A stretch of 47,946 nt of DNA from Erysipelotrichaceae bacterium (GTDB taxonomy: Bacteria > Bacillota_I > Bacilli_A > Erysipelotrichales > Coprobacillaceae): assembly GCA_018365815.1 (NCBI GenBank), contig JAGZJH010000017.1, positions 1-47,946 of the forward strand, written 5' to 3'. Positions within the stretch are counted from its first letter, which is position 1. The number at the start of each line of letters is the position of its first letter. A program made the translations under genes and the position numbers. Positions 25,192-33,134 of the stretch are shown here, one piece after another. The notes beneath the pieces were generated by a model, which saw only the letters and a program-made list of their open reading frames with translations, searched no databases and had not been told where the DNA came from.

Positions 25192-26906
25192 TCCATAATT
25201 TTCACAACATTTAAATAAATAAATGCTTCAATAACAAATACACCAAAAGTAAACAATGTGTAACTCATCAATGGTGTAAGTAATAAAGCTAATAATACAA
25301 ATTTCAAAATTAATGAATACAATCTTAAACGATGCCAAGAATGGTCTAAACGATAAATATAAGCATACACTTTCTCTAAAGATTCTTTAGATTCATAAAT
25401 ACAATCATATTCAGTTGCAATCTCTTGACGCTTATAACCTCCTAAATGGTGTTTAATATTTAATTTTTCATAATCACCATCTTGATGAGGTTGTTTATAA
25501 TATTTTCTTAATTCTTCAATAATAACACTTAAACTATTTTCATCTTTAATAATGACATTATTTTTTAAAGCATTAATCATTTCAAATTGGTAAATAAATT
25601 GTTTTAACAAAGAAGCAATAAATGGTGGACATATAATAAATAAACATAATCCAAATAAAAGTAAATGTGTATGATTTAAAATAAATGAACCAATTAAAAC
25701 CAATACACCAACCACACACATTAAAAGCATTAATAACTGATTACGCCTTCTTTCTTTTTTCTCTAAATATCCTTCATCTTCCAAATCACTGAAACTAAAT
25801 TGAAATAACTCGCTTAACTTTGTTTCTTGATATGGTTTTGTGACTTCCATATTTGCGCCACCTTCGATAATTTTAGCCCCACTACTTACCATATCACCCA
25901 CCTGACAAATTGTTTTTTCTTTGTTACCATCCATTAACAATGTATCAATAGTCACTTGGCCATCGGTAATTTTTCCTTCAAATAAACAAGTTTCATTTTG
26001 ATTAAGTAATATCACATCACCTTTTTCAACCTCTTCAACTTGTTTATCAACATAAACATCATGGTCTAATACTCGAATATTTTCAACTGTTTTATCCATT
26101 TGTTTAACTAAACGATTCACTAAATGACTATAATTATCTCTAAAAATAGTATTGGCACTTTGGTAAACAAATAAACTAAGTGATGCCTCATAACGATAAC
26201 CATATATAAACATTAACAAACTTCCTAAGATAACAAAATTAACTGATTCAAAATACTGCTTCTTTAAAAAATTATGATAAGTTACTTTAGCACTTCTAAA
26301 TGCCAAAATAGTATAAACAACAATCCATGCAATAAAACTTAACGCTGTGGGTTCTTCTAAAGTTACTGTAACTAACGCCACACTAAATAAAAGTAAAGCG
26401 ATAAAGAAAAAACGATACATTAATGCAATATCAAAAGTTTTTTCCTTTGAGTAACTTTCAGTAATAGTAATATCTTCTCCAAAAGCCGAAACAACTTTAG
26501 AAATTTTATTAAAAATAAACGGATCTGTCGTTTCCACTGTTAATATTTTTTGTCGATAATCAAAACGTGCTTCTCTTATTTGTGAATCATTTAATAAATA
26601 AGAAACAAGAAACACTCCATTTTCAACACTTTTTAAATCCGAAAACAGAAATACACGTTTTTCAAACTCTACATTACTTGGTTTTCGTCCTCTTTTTCTT
26701 TCAACTGTTTTAATATTTAACGTTAATTCTTCAATGATATGATTAATAATATCCAAAATATCCTTATTATTGGTATTTAATTGTAGATCACGAGTCTCCT
26801 CAATATACTTACATTCAATTGTATCATCTTGTAATTTTAACTGTTCAACAATTAAATCAATACTATGCATATCGACTTCCCCAATGAGATGTATTTTCTT
26901 TTGCAT
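25179..26906 (-). CDS. P1B-type ATPase-like membrane protein lacking P and N domains
   Basis: 575 residues with the outline of a heavy-metal P1B ATPase but without its catalytic half. Visible: two HMA-like domains lacking CxxC (about 1-70 and 83-150), membrane helices at 161-183, 188-206, 222-236 and around 240-255, an actuator-like domain at 275-370 (VEKGDVILL at 293-301, but the TGES loop reads LLMDGNKEK at 323-331), two helices at 391-430 where the CPx motif reads CPP (426-428), then NNVIIKDENSL (449-459) where the region before DKTGT is expected. Instead of about 250 residues of P and N domains only some 60 residues follow, ending in two helices (528-570). No DKTGT, TGD or GDGxND. ATG 26904-26906 has GGAGGAAT upstream; an in-frame extension to 26978 crosses a terminator. 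Frame is intact, so it is probably a functional pseudo-transporter or regulator; role unknown. Confidence 0.75.
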   Translation of the reverse strand: MQKKIHLIGEVDMHSIDLIVEQLKLQDDTIECKYIEETRDLQLNTNNKDILDIINHIIEELTLNIKTVERKRGRKPSNVEFEKRVFLFSDLKSVENGVFLVSYLLNDSQIREARFDYRQKILTVETTDPFIFNKISKVVSAFGEDITITESYSKEKTFDIALMYRFFFIALLLFSVALVTVTLEEPTALSFIAWIVVYTILAFRSAKVTYHNFLKKQYFESVNFVILGSLLMFIYGYRYEASLSLFVYQSANTIFRDNYSHLVNRLVKQMDKTVENIRVLDHDVYVDKQVEEVEKGDVILLNQNETCLFEGKITDGQVTIDTLLMDGNKEKTICQVGDMVSSGAKIIEGGANMEVTKPYQETKLSELFQFSFSDLEDEGYLEKKERRRNQLLMLLMCVVGVLVLIGSFILNHTHLLLFGLCLFIICPPFIASLLKQFIYQFEMINALKNNVIIKDENSLSVIIEELRKYYKQPHQDGDYEKLNIKHHLGGYKRQEIATEYDCIYESKESLEKVYAYIYRLDHSWHRLRLYSLILKFVLLALLLTPLMSYTLFTFGVFVIEAFIYLNVVKIMDEKV

Positions 26907-26966
26907 AACTATTCCTCCAAATAACAGTATATAAGAAAAATGCAAAATAACAACCATTTTTGTAAA

Positions 26967-26994
26967 AAAAGTAAGCATAAGTGCTTACTTTTTA
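26967..26994 (-). terminator. Terminator of the small ATT-start gene
   Basis: AAAGTAAGC / GCTTACTTT stem with T7 on the minus strand; overlaps the stop codon at 26985-26987 and separates the small gene from the ATPase-like gene. Confidence 0.85.
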
Positions 26995-27206
26995 ACCTTG
27001 AAATACATATCAAACTCATATTGTGTACAAGATAAATCAAACTCCGCACCATATATTTTATAAGAAATATTGGAGATATGATCATCGCGAATTGTGCAAC
27101 TATAAATTTTACCACGTTCAAAAATAATTTCTTCCTTATTAGCAATAGTTAAAGTCATTGTATTAATACATACACACTTTACACGTTTTCCTTCATTTGC
27201 GATAAT
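26985..27206 (-). CDS. Small hypothetical protein, apparent ATT start
   Basis: 73-residue frame: starts (M)IANEGKRVKCVCINT, ends YEFDMYFKVKK. No family recognised; predicted beta-rich, with four cysteines. The frame is closed upstream by TGA, and the only codon suitably spaced from the strong GGGGAGG (27213-27219) is ATT at 27204-27206, six bases away. The nearby ATG at 27208-27210 is in another frame and stops after five codons. Either ATT initiates, or one base has been inserted after that ATG, or translation starts at the internal ATG (residue 17), which has no ribosome site. It lies 36 bases after the MFS gene and has its own terminator. Confidence 0.5.
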   Translation of the reverse strand: MIANEGKRVKCVCINTMTLTIANKEEIIFERGKIYSCTIRDDHISNISYKIYGAEFDLSCTQYEFDMYFKVKK

Positions 27207-27242
27207 CCATCACCTCCCCTTTTAATATCATAACACATATTC

Positions 27243-28349
27243 TTATTGACTGTTATGATTTTTGAAAAAATAAAACAACAACATCGAAGCCAACAAAAAA
27301 CTGAACAATGCAATCATTAAAGGTAAATTTGAAGCAATAGGATAAACAATTCCCGCAATTAAAGGACCCACACACATCCCAATCGAACGTGTCGCATTAA
27401 ATATACTAGCATTACTTTGATGAGTTGAAGTAACTTGTGTCATTAAACGTTGTTGCAAGGGTAAAAAAATAACAGTCAGCATATTATATAATAAAGTCAT
27501 GATTAAAAACAAAACAAGCGATTGAAATAGACAACACAAAAATAAAAAAAGTGCACATAACATTTCAACATAAAGCAAAAGTCGTTCAATTTTCATTAAA
27601 TAAAATATTAACATAACATTCATAAACAAACTCACTACACCGATTGCTAAACGGTAATAACCAATTGAAAACGGCGTAAAATATAAAGCATTTTTAAAAT
27701 AATAATTTAACCATTGATCATGCATAAAATAACCTAAACTTGTAAAAAAAATGCTCAAAATTAAAACATAAAATAACTTCGAACGCTTTTGATAAAACCT
27801 CATGGAATTTGTTTCTTTTTTTAAACAAGTATTTTTAAGCATCATTACACTTAAAAATGCACATAATAAACAACCAACCAATTGGATATTAAAATTAATA
27901 TTTAATGAATATTGCCCAAAAATACTACCCACAAAAAAACCAATTGATGATACTAAAGCCTGAATAATGGCATAAATACTTAAACTTGAGGAAGAATTAG
28001 TTGAATGATTAAGTAAATAAGTTAAACTTGCCACCATCAATCCACCTATTCCAATTCCGGCTAAAATTCTTGAAATCATCAAAAAAACAACACCAGTACT
28101 TATTTTTAAAAAATACTGTCCAAGTGTATAAAAAAGAAGACTCCCTCCCATCAAATATTGAATTGGATATTTAGACAACAACTTAGAAAAAATTAAACTT
28201 GTTAAAAAGGTAAATAATGACATTAATGCAAAAGATAAGCCATAGATATAACTACTTAAATGAATTTGTTCAAATAATTGTGGCATAATCGCATTAGTGA
28301 AATTTGAAAAAAATGTGAACATACTATAAATAAAATAAAATTTTAACAT
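27243..28349 (-). CDS. Major facilitator superfamily permease
   Basis: 368-residue integral membrane protein with about twelve hydrophobic helices, including a helix 2-3 loop with FSKLLSKYPIQYLMGGSLLF and helix 4-like SRILAGIGIGGLMVASLTYLL (both split by helices), typical of drug-type or sugar-efflux MFS proteins. The ATG at 28347-28349 has no visible Shine-Dalgarno sequence; a TATAAT stands about 30 bases upstream, so the leader is short and translation may be weak. It is slightly short for the family. Substrate unknown. Confidence 0.85.
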   Translation of the reverse strand: MLKFYFIYSMFTFFSNFTNAIMPQLFEQIHLSSYIYGLSFALMSLFTFLTSLIFSKLLSKYPIQYLMGGSLLFYTLGQYFLKISTGVVFLMISRILAGIGIGGLMVASLTYLLNHSTNSSSSLSIYAIIQALVSSIGFFVGSIFGQYSLNINFNIQLVGCLLCAFLSVMMLKNTCLKKETNSMRFYQKRSKLFYVLILSIFFTSLGYFMHDQWLNYYFKNALYFTPFSIGYYRLAIGVVSLFMNVMLIFYLMKIERLLLYVEMLCALFLFLCCLFQSLVLFLIMTLLYNMLTVIFLPLQQRLMTQVTSTHQSNASIFNATRSIGMCVGPLIAGIVYPIASNLPLMIALFSFLLASMLLFYFFKNHNSQ

Positions 28350-28384
28350 AGTTTTAGTATGGGTTTATATGGAGTGATTATACT

Positions 28385-28409
28385 AAAAAAGGAAGATCTA
28401 TGATCTTCC
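28385..28409 (-). terminator. prfC terminator overlapping its last codons
   Basis: GGAAGATC..GATCTTCC stem, T6 on the minus strand. The stem begins in the codons for the final Gly-Arg-Ser and contains the stop codon (28398-28400). Confidence 0.9.
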
Positions 28410-29987
28410 AAATTCTTCTAAAATTAAATCAGGATTATTCTTTTCAGCCCAACGAATTCCCCATTCATTAACAAATAGCAATAAGAAATTTCCTTTTAAA
28501 TCTTGTACTTTACGTGTATCAGATGATAAATTCAAACGATTTAAATCAATATTTTCATTACCAATCCAACGAATATATTGATAAGGTAAATTTGTTCTTT
28601 CAATATCAACATTATATTCTGTTTTTAAACGATGTTCTAATACTTCAAATTGAAGTACCCCTACTACCCCTACGATAATTTCTTCCATTCCTGAAAGTGG
28701 GGATTGGAAAATTTGAATCGCCCCTTCTTTGGCAATTTGCTCTACCCCTTTAACAAATTGTTTACGCTTCATTGAATCTTTGTTACGAATCAAAGCAAAG
28801 TGTTCTGGTGCAAATGTAGGAATCCCTTCAAAAGTAATTTTATTAGAAACACTGCATAATGTATCTCCTATCGAAAAAATACCCGGATCAAAAATTCCAA
28901 TCACATCTCCTGCAAAAGCTTCTTCGACAGTTTCACGATCTGAAGCCATTAATTGCTTAGATTGGTTAAGTTTGACTTTTTTATTACCTTGCACATGAAA
29001 AACTTCCATTCCTTTTTCAAACTTTCCACTACAAATACGCATAAAAGCCATACGGTCACGATGTGCTTTATTCATGTTCGCTTGAATTTTAAAAACAAAT
29101 GCTGAAAACTTTTCATCAAATGGTGAAATTTCTTTTCCATCTGCCACTCTTGGTAAAGGTGAAGTGGTCATTTCTAAAAAGTGTTCCAAAAATGGCTCAA
29201 CTCCAAAATTAGTTAATGCAGAACCAAAACATACTGGTGATAATTCACCTTGACGAACTAAATCTAAATTAAATTCTTCACTCGCTCCATCTAATAATTC
29301 CACGTCATCTTTAAGTTTTAAATAATATTCTTCACCTAAAAGTTGAATAAGTTGATGATCGTTAATATCTGCTTTGATCGTTTGTGCCATCTCTTTAGCA
29401 CCGTTTTTACCGTAACTAAATTGAATAACTTCTTTTTTAGCGCGTTCATATACCCCTTTAAATTCTTTACCTGAACCTATCGGCCAATTGATTGCACAAG
29501 TTTTAATTCCTAATTCTTGTTCAATTTCTTCCATTAATTCATAAGGATCTTTTGCTTCACGATCCATTTTATTAATAAAAGTAAAGATAGGAATATGTCG
29601 CATCACACATACTTTAAATAATTTACGTGTTTGTTCTTCGACCCCTTTACTCCCATCAATCACCATGACCGCTGAATCAGCCGCCATTAAGGTACGATAA
29701 GTATCCTCCGAGAAATCTTGATGCCCTGGTGTATCTAATATATTAATACAATAACCATTATAATTAAATTGTAAAACTGATGAAGTAACTGAAATTCCTC
29801 TTTGCTTTTCAATCTCCATCCAGTCAGAAACTGCGTGTTTACTTGCTTTTTTTCCTTTAACCATACCGGCTTCTTGAATAGCACCCCCATAAAGTAAAAA
29901 CTTTTCAGTCAATGTCGTTTTACCTGCATCTGGGTGGGAAATAATCGCAAACGTTCTACGTCGCTCTACCTCTTGTTTAAAATCCAT
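28398..29987 (-). CDS. prfC: Peptide chain release factor 3
   Basis: 529-residue translational GTPase that removes RF1/RF2 from the ribosome after termination. G1 SHPDAGKTT, switch I region KQRGISVTSSVLQF, G3 DTPGHQDF, G4 NKMDRE; domain II and the RF3-specific C-terminal domain (VGVVGVLQFEVLEHRL and NLPYQYIRW) set it apart from EF-G. Start at 29985-29987 behind GGAGGAAAAC. A hairpin upstream separates it from the Cof gene. Confidence 0.97.
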   Translation of the reverse strand: MDFKQEVERRRTFAIISHPDAGKTTLTEKFLLYGGAIQEAGMVKGKKASKHAVSDWMEIEKQRGISVTSSVLQFNYNGYCINILDTPGHQDFSEDTYRTLMAADSAVMVIDGSKGVEEQTRKLFKVCVMRHIPIFTFINKMDREAKDPYELMEEIEQELGIKTCAINWPIGSGKEFKGVYERAKKEVIQFSYGKNGAKEMAQTIKADINDHQLIQLLGEEYYLKLKDDVELLDGASEEFNLDLVRQGELSPVCFGSALTNFGVEPFLEHFLEMTTSPLPRVADGKEISPFDEKFSAFVFKIQANMNKAHRDRMAFMRICSGKFEKGMEVFHVQGNKKVKLNQSKQLMASDRETVEEAFAGDVIGIFDPGIFSIGDTLCSVSNKITFEGIPTFAPEHFALIRNKDSMKRKQFVKGVEQIAKEGAIQIFQSPLSGMEEIIVGVVGVLQFEVLEHRLKTEYNVDIERTNLPYQYIRWIGNENIDLNRLNLSSDTRKVQDLKGNFLLLFVNEWGIRWAEKNNPDLILEEFGRS

Positions 29988-30011
29988 TGTTTTCCTCCAC
30001 TATAAATGTAT

Positions 30012-30040
30012 AAAAAGAAGAATTTAAACCATTCTTCTCT
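30012..30040 (-). terminator. Terminator downstream of the Cof gene
   Basis: AGAAGAAT / ATTCTTCT stem with T5 on the minus strand, between the Cof gene and prfC. Confidence 0.7.
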
Positions 30041-30096
30041 TCTTTTAGATTAATTTTATCTTCTCGTTTCTATGATACTTTTTTATCTTAATTTTG

Positions 30097-30951
30097 TCAA
30101 GGAATCATCATGTAAATCGCCTTAGCAACCCCATCATCTTCACAACTTGGGACAATATATTTTGCTTTTTGTTTAATTAAATCCACCGCATTAGCAACCG
30201 CAAAACTATTTTCAAAAAGTTCAAACATACTTATATCATTTAAACCATCCCCAATGACCATCACTTCATCCTGACTAATTTTTAATAAATCTATCACTTT
30301 CATTAAAACATTTCCCTTTTTAGCGTCAATGTGAGTGACTTCTAAATTATTATCAAATGAAGATAAGTAAGTAATTTCTTCTATTTCACTTAATAACGGT
30401 TTGATACTATCGATTTTATGATGAGTTTGATCAAATCCTTCAACTTTATACACATCAGCATCTTTAATAAATTCATGAATTGAGCTCACCTGAGTTAATG
30501 TTTTAAATGGTACATACTTATTTTGAAAGTCATTATAAACCTCTTGATAAGTTAAATCAGTTCCTTCTTTTTTTCGTAAAACAAACATATGTCGAGTTTG
30601 TTGAACGTCCATTTCAGTGACAACCCCTTTTGAAGTATATAACATATAATGTAAATTATTTTCTTTAAAAATACGACACACCGTTTCACATTGCATTTTC
30701 CCTAAACAACTATTGACTAATAACTCCCCGTTAGCATTATAATATTGTCCGCCATTAATAGCGATAATTTCACAAGGGATATGATAATCTTGAATAACCG
30801 GTAAAATATCTTGATAAGCTCTTCCTGAAGCAATTGCAAAATGAATTCCTTGCTTCGAAGCATAACGTATTGCTTCTAAATTTTGTTGAGAAATTTCCCT
30901 TTTTTGACCAATTAATGTTCCATCAATATCCGTTGCTATTAGTTTAATCAT
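30097..30951 (-). CDS. Cof-type HAD phosphatase
   Basis: 284-residue HAD subclass IIB (Cof/YidA-like) phosphatase: motif I TDIDGTLIG (nucleophile Asp8), motif II AIASGRAY, Lys in VDAKKGNVL-like DAKKGNVLMKV, and motif IV VIGDGLNDISMFE. The C2-type alpha/beta cap lies between motifs II and III. Such enzymes act on sugar phosphates or flavin/PLP phosphates; the substrate is not predictable. Upstream small gene 31004-31315 is 52 bases away and probably co-transcribed. Confidence 0.88.
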   Translation of the reverse strand: MIKLIATDIDGTLIGQKREISQQNLEAIRYASKQGIHFAIASGRAYQDILPVIQDYHIPCEIIAINGGQYYNANGELLVNSCLGKMQCETVCRIFKENNLHYMLYTSKGVVTEMDVQQTRHMFVLRKKEGTDLTYQEVYNDFQNKYVPFKTLTQVSSIHEFIKDADVYKVEGFDQTHHKIDSIKPLLSEIEEITYLSSFDNNLEVTHIDAKKGNVLMKVIDLLKISQDEVMVIGDGLNDISMFELFENSFAVANAVDLIKQKAKYIVPSCEDDGVAKAIYMMIP

Positions 30952-31003
30952 ACTATCACCTCAAAAACAGTTTAACATAAACAGTTTTTAGAGTTATTTA
31001 TTT

Positions 31004-31315
31004 TCATAATTCTAAAATTTCTTGATACTTTTCTTCCATTTGTACTTCATTTAAACAAGGATCAATATAACTTTCTAATTCTTGTTTTGTTAATTTATTT
31101 AAAAAACCCAATTTAATTAAATCTAATTGAAATAATGTAAACTGGCTTAATGTATAATGATGCTCGCTAAAAAACTTTACCATTTCATGAATTGCATCAT
31201 AATATTCAAGATAAAAATAGTCAATGCCATATACACGTTTATAAAATTCAAAATAATCATTGAAAAACATTTCTAAATCTTGTACTGAATAGAATTGTTT
31301 AAAAAATTCTCTCAT
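31004..31315 (-). CDS. Small hypothetical protein
   Basis: 103 residues, very rich in Phe, Tyr, Leu and Glu (for example EMFFNDYFEFYKRVYGIDYF), predicted helical and soluble, with no family that I recognise. ATG at 31313-31315 has GAGGTGATG upstream, a proper ribosome site, so it is likely real. It precedes the Cof phosphatase gene on the same strand and its start region faces the tRNA promoter across about 80 bases. Confidence 0.65.
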   Translation of the reverse strand: MREFFKQFYSVQDLEMFFNDYFEFYKRVYGIDYFYLEYYDAIHEMVKFFSEHHYTLSQFTLFQLDLIKLGFLNKLTKQELESYIDPCLNEVQMEEKYQEILEL

Positions 31316-31393
31316 ATCATCACCTCACTTTCATTATTCACACAAGTGATTTTTATATTCTTTCAAAAAAATAAATATTTTATTAATTTTTTA

Positions 31394-31422
31394 TTGATTT
31401 TTTATTTTCATCATGATATTAT
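31394..31422 (+). promoter_or_regulatory. tRNA operon promoter
   Basis: TTGATT (31394-31399), 17-base spacer, TATTAT (31417-31422), 17 bases before the tRNA-Glu. Confidence 0.75.
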
Positions 31423-31439
31423 ATGCAAGTACCAAATAC

Positions 31440-31515
31440 GGCCTGTTGGAGAAACGGTTAACTCACATGCCTTTCACGCATGCATTCACGGGTTCGAATC
31501 CCGTACAGGTCACCA
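31440..31515 (+). tRNA. tRNA-Glu (TTC)
   Basis: Acceptor GGCCTGT pairs with ACAGGTC (one G-U); anticodon stem CATGC/GCATG with loop CTTTCAC giving anticodon TTC; T arm CGGGTTCGAATCCCG; CCA is encoded. 76 bases. Confidence 0.96.
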
Positions 31516-31520
31516 TTTTT

Positions 31521-31594
31521 AGAGGTGTAGTTCAATGGTAGAACAGCGGTCTCCAAAACCGTTAATGCGAGTTCGATTCTTGTCACCTCTGCCA
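31521..31594 (+). tRNA. tRNA-Trp (CCA)
   Basis: Acceptor AGAGGTG/CACCTCT; anticodon stem GCGGT/ACCGT (one G-U) with loop CTCCAAA, anticodon CCA; T-loop GTTCGATTC; encoded CCA after the G discriminator. Follows tRNA-Glu by 5 bases. Confidence 0.96.
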
Positions 31595-31604
31595 TTAGAA
31601 ATTC

Positions 31605-31629
31605 AAGAGTGTTTATCACTCTTTTTTTG
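31605..31629 (+). terminator. tRNA operon terminator
   Basis: AAGAGTG / CACTCTT stem with 5-base loop and T-run. Confidence 0.9.
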
Positions 31630-31681
31630 TTATCAATTTTATTGCAATTCAATTAAAATGTTAATTATTTAAGCAAATAAT

Positions 31682-31710
31682 TTGTAATTTCGTTTTTTTT
31701 GGGCTATAAC
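31682..31710 (+). promoter_or_regulatory. Promoter of the ferredoxin-flavodiiron operon
   Basis: TTGTAA (31682-31687), 17-base spacer, TATAAC (31705-31710), 22 bases before the start codon. Confidence 0.65.
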
Positions 31711-31732
31711 TATATTTAATGGAGGTGAGTTT

Positions 31733-31906
31733 ATGGATTCAAATGAAACAGTATGTTTTTGTTTAGGCGTTACTAAACAAGATATTAAAGAGGCAATTGA
31801 CGCAGGTGCAACTACTTTAGAAGCTATTCAAGAAAAAACTGGTGCAGGAACTGCATGTGGGGGTTGCATTTCAAAAATCGAAGAAATTTTAGAAGAATTA
31901 AAATAG
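31733..31906 (+). CDS. BFD-like [2Fe-2S]-binding protein
   Basis: 57-residue protein of the bacterioferritin-associated-ferredoxin type. The four cluster cysteines are arranged as CFC (residues 8 and 10) and CGGC (42 and 45), with the helical middle VTKQDIKEAIDAGATTLEAI (within 20) typical of the Fer2_BFD fold. GGAGGTGAG precedes the ATG. It is followed 12 bases later by a flavodiiron protein gene, so its likely job is to pass electrons to that enzyme, in the role usually held by rubredoxin; this is inference. Mobilisation of iron from bacterioferritin is the other known role of the family, but no ferritin gene is near. Confidence 0.9.
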   Translation: MDSNETVCFCLGVTKQDIKEAIDAGATTLEAIQEKTGAGTACGGCISKIEEILEELK

Positions 31907-31918
31907 AAGGTCAAAGCA

Positions 31919-33109
31919 ATGAAAACATTACAATTAAATGAATCTTTATATTGGATCGGTATACAAGATCATGACTTAAGAGTATTTGATATTATCATGG
32001 AGACAAAATTTGGAACTTCATACAATTCGTATTTATTAAAAACTGATGAAGGCGTTATTTTATTCGAAACTGCTAAAGAAACATTTTTCGATGAATATTT
32101 AGAAAAAATCAACGAATTAACATCAGTCGATCAAATTAAATACATTGTTTGTAATCATACTGAACCTGATCATAGTGGCTCTATTTCAAAATTATTAGAA
32201 TTAAATCCTAATATTGAAATTATTTCAACAACGATCGCTAAGAACAATATCCAAGAAATTATTAACCATGACTTTTTGTCAAAAACAATCAAAGATGGTG
32301 AAACACTTCAATTTGGTGATAAAACACTACAATTTTTCTATGTTCCTAACTTACATTGGCCAGATACTATGTACACTTATATCCAAGAAGATCAAGTTTT
32401 ATTAACTTGTGATTCTTTTGGAGCACATTATGCGCACGATCAAATTTTAGCTTCAACAATTATCCATCACGAGGATTATCAAGAAGCATTTGATTACTAT
32501 ACTAAAATGATATTAGGTCCTTTTAAACCATTTATTTTAAAAGCAATGAAAAAAATCGAAAATCTTAATTTAAAATTAATTTGTCCCGGACATGGACCGG
32601 TTATAGATCAAGATTTTGATAAATATATTAACTACTATTTAGAATATGGGAAAAACCAACCTAAAGAACATCTTAAAGTAGTGATTCCATTTGTTTCAGC
32701 TTATGGATATACTAAAATGATTGCCAAAACGATTGAAGCAGTATTAAAAGAAAACGATGTTATTTGTCATGTCTATGATTTAGAAACTGCTAATATGACC
32801 ACTGTAATTGATGATATGATAAGTGCCGATGGTATTCTATATGGTTCGCCAACGTTATTAAACGATGCCTTACCACCAATTTATCAAGTGATGAACGCCA
32901 TTTTACAGCCTTATCATGGAACTAAAGTCGTTTCTGCTTTTGGAAGTTATGGTTGGTCAGGTGAAGCCGTTCCAAATTTAATCACACGATTAAAACAACA
33001 ACGTATGAAAGTCACTGATGAAGGATTTAAAGTTAAATTTAAACCAAGTCCAAGTGAGATCGAAGCAATAAAAACATATACATTAAATTATATATCTTAT
33101 TTAAAATAA
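31919..33109 (+). CDS. Flavodiiron protein (A-type flavoprotein, O2/NO reductase)
   Basis: 396-residue cytosolic enzyme that reduces O2 to water or NO to N2O in anaerobes. The metallo-beta-lactamase-like domain (1-250) has all diiron ligands: His80, Glu82, Asp84, His85 in HTEPDHSG, His146 in NLHWPD, Asp165 in CDSFGAH and His225 in PGHGP. Residues 255-396 are the flavodoxin domain (VSAYGYTKMIA phosphate loop, GSPTLLNDALPP, AFGSYGWSGEA). Two-domain class A, no rubredoxin fusion. Co-transcribed with the BFD-like ferredoxin upstream. Confidence 0.95.
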   Translation: MKTLQLNESLYWIGIQDHDLRVFDIIMETKFGTSYNSYLLKTDEGVILFETAKETFFDEYLEKINELTSVDQIKYIVCNHTEPDHSGSISKLLELNPNIEIISTTIAKNNIQEIINHDFLSKTIKDGETLQFGDKTLQFFYVPNLHWPDTMYTYIQEDQVLLTCDSFGAHYAHDQILASTIIHHEDYQEAFDYYTKMILGPFKPFILKAMKKIENLNLKLICPGHGPVIDQDFDKYINYYLEYGKNQPKEHLKVVIPFVSAYGYTKMIAKTIEAVLKENDVICHVYDLETANMTTVIDDMISADGILYGSPTLLNDALPPIYQVMNAILQPYHGTKVVSAFGSYGWSGEAVPNLITRLKQQRMKVTDEGFKVKFKPSPSEIEAIKTYTLNYISYLK

Positions 33110-33134
33110 AAATCCTCACTTGAGGATTTTTTTA
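33108..33134. terminator. Bidirectional terminator between convergent genes
   Basis: AAAAATCCTCA / TGAGGATTTTT, 11-bp stem with 2-base loop, T-run on both strands; serves the flavodiiron gene and the convergent dUTPase-like gene. Confidence 0.9.

Noticed and set aside
26909..27145. 78-codon minus-strand frame overlapping the small ATT-start gene and a terminator
   Set aside because: Crosses the hairpin at 26967-26994, has no ribosome site, and lies in a different frame from the better supported 73-residue gene.
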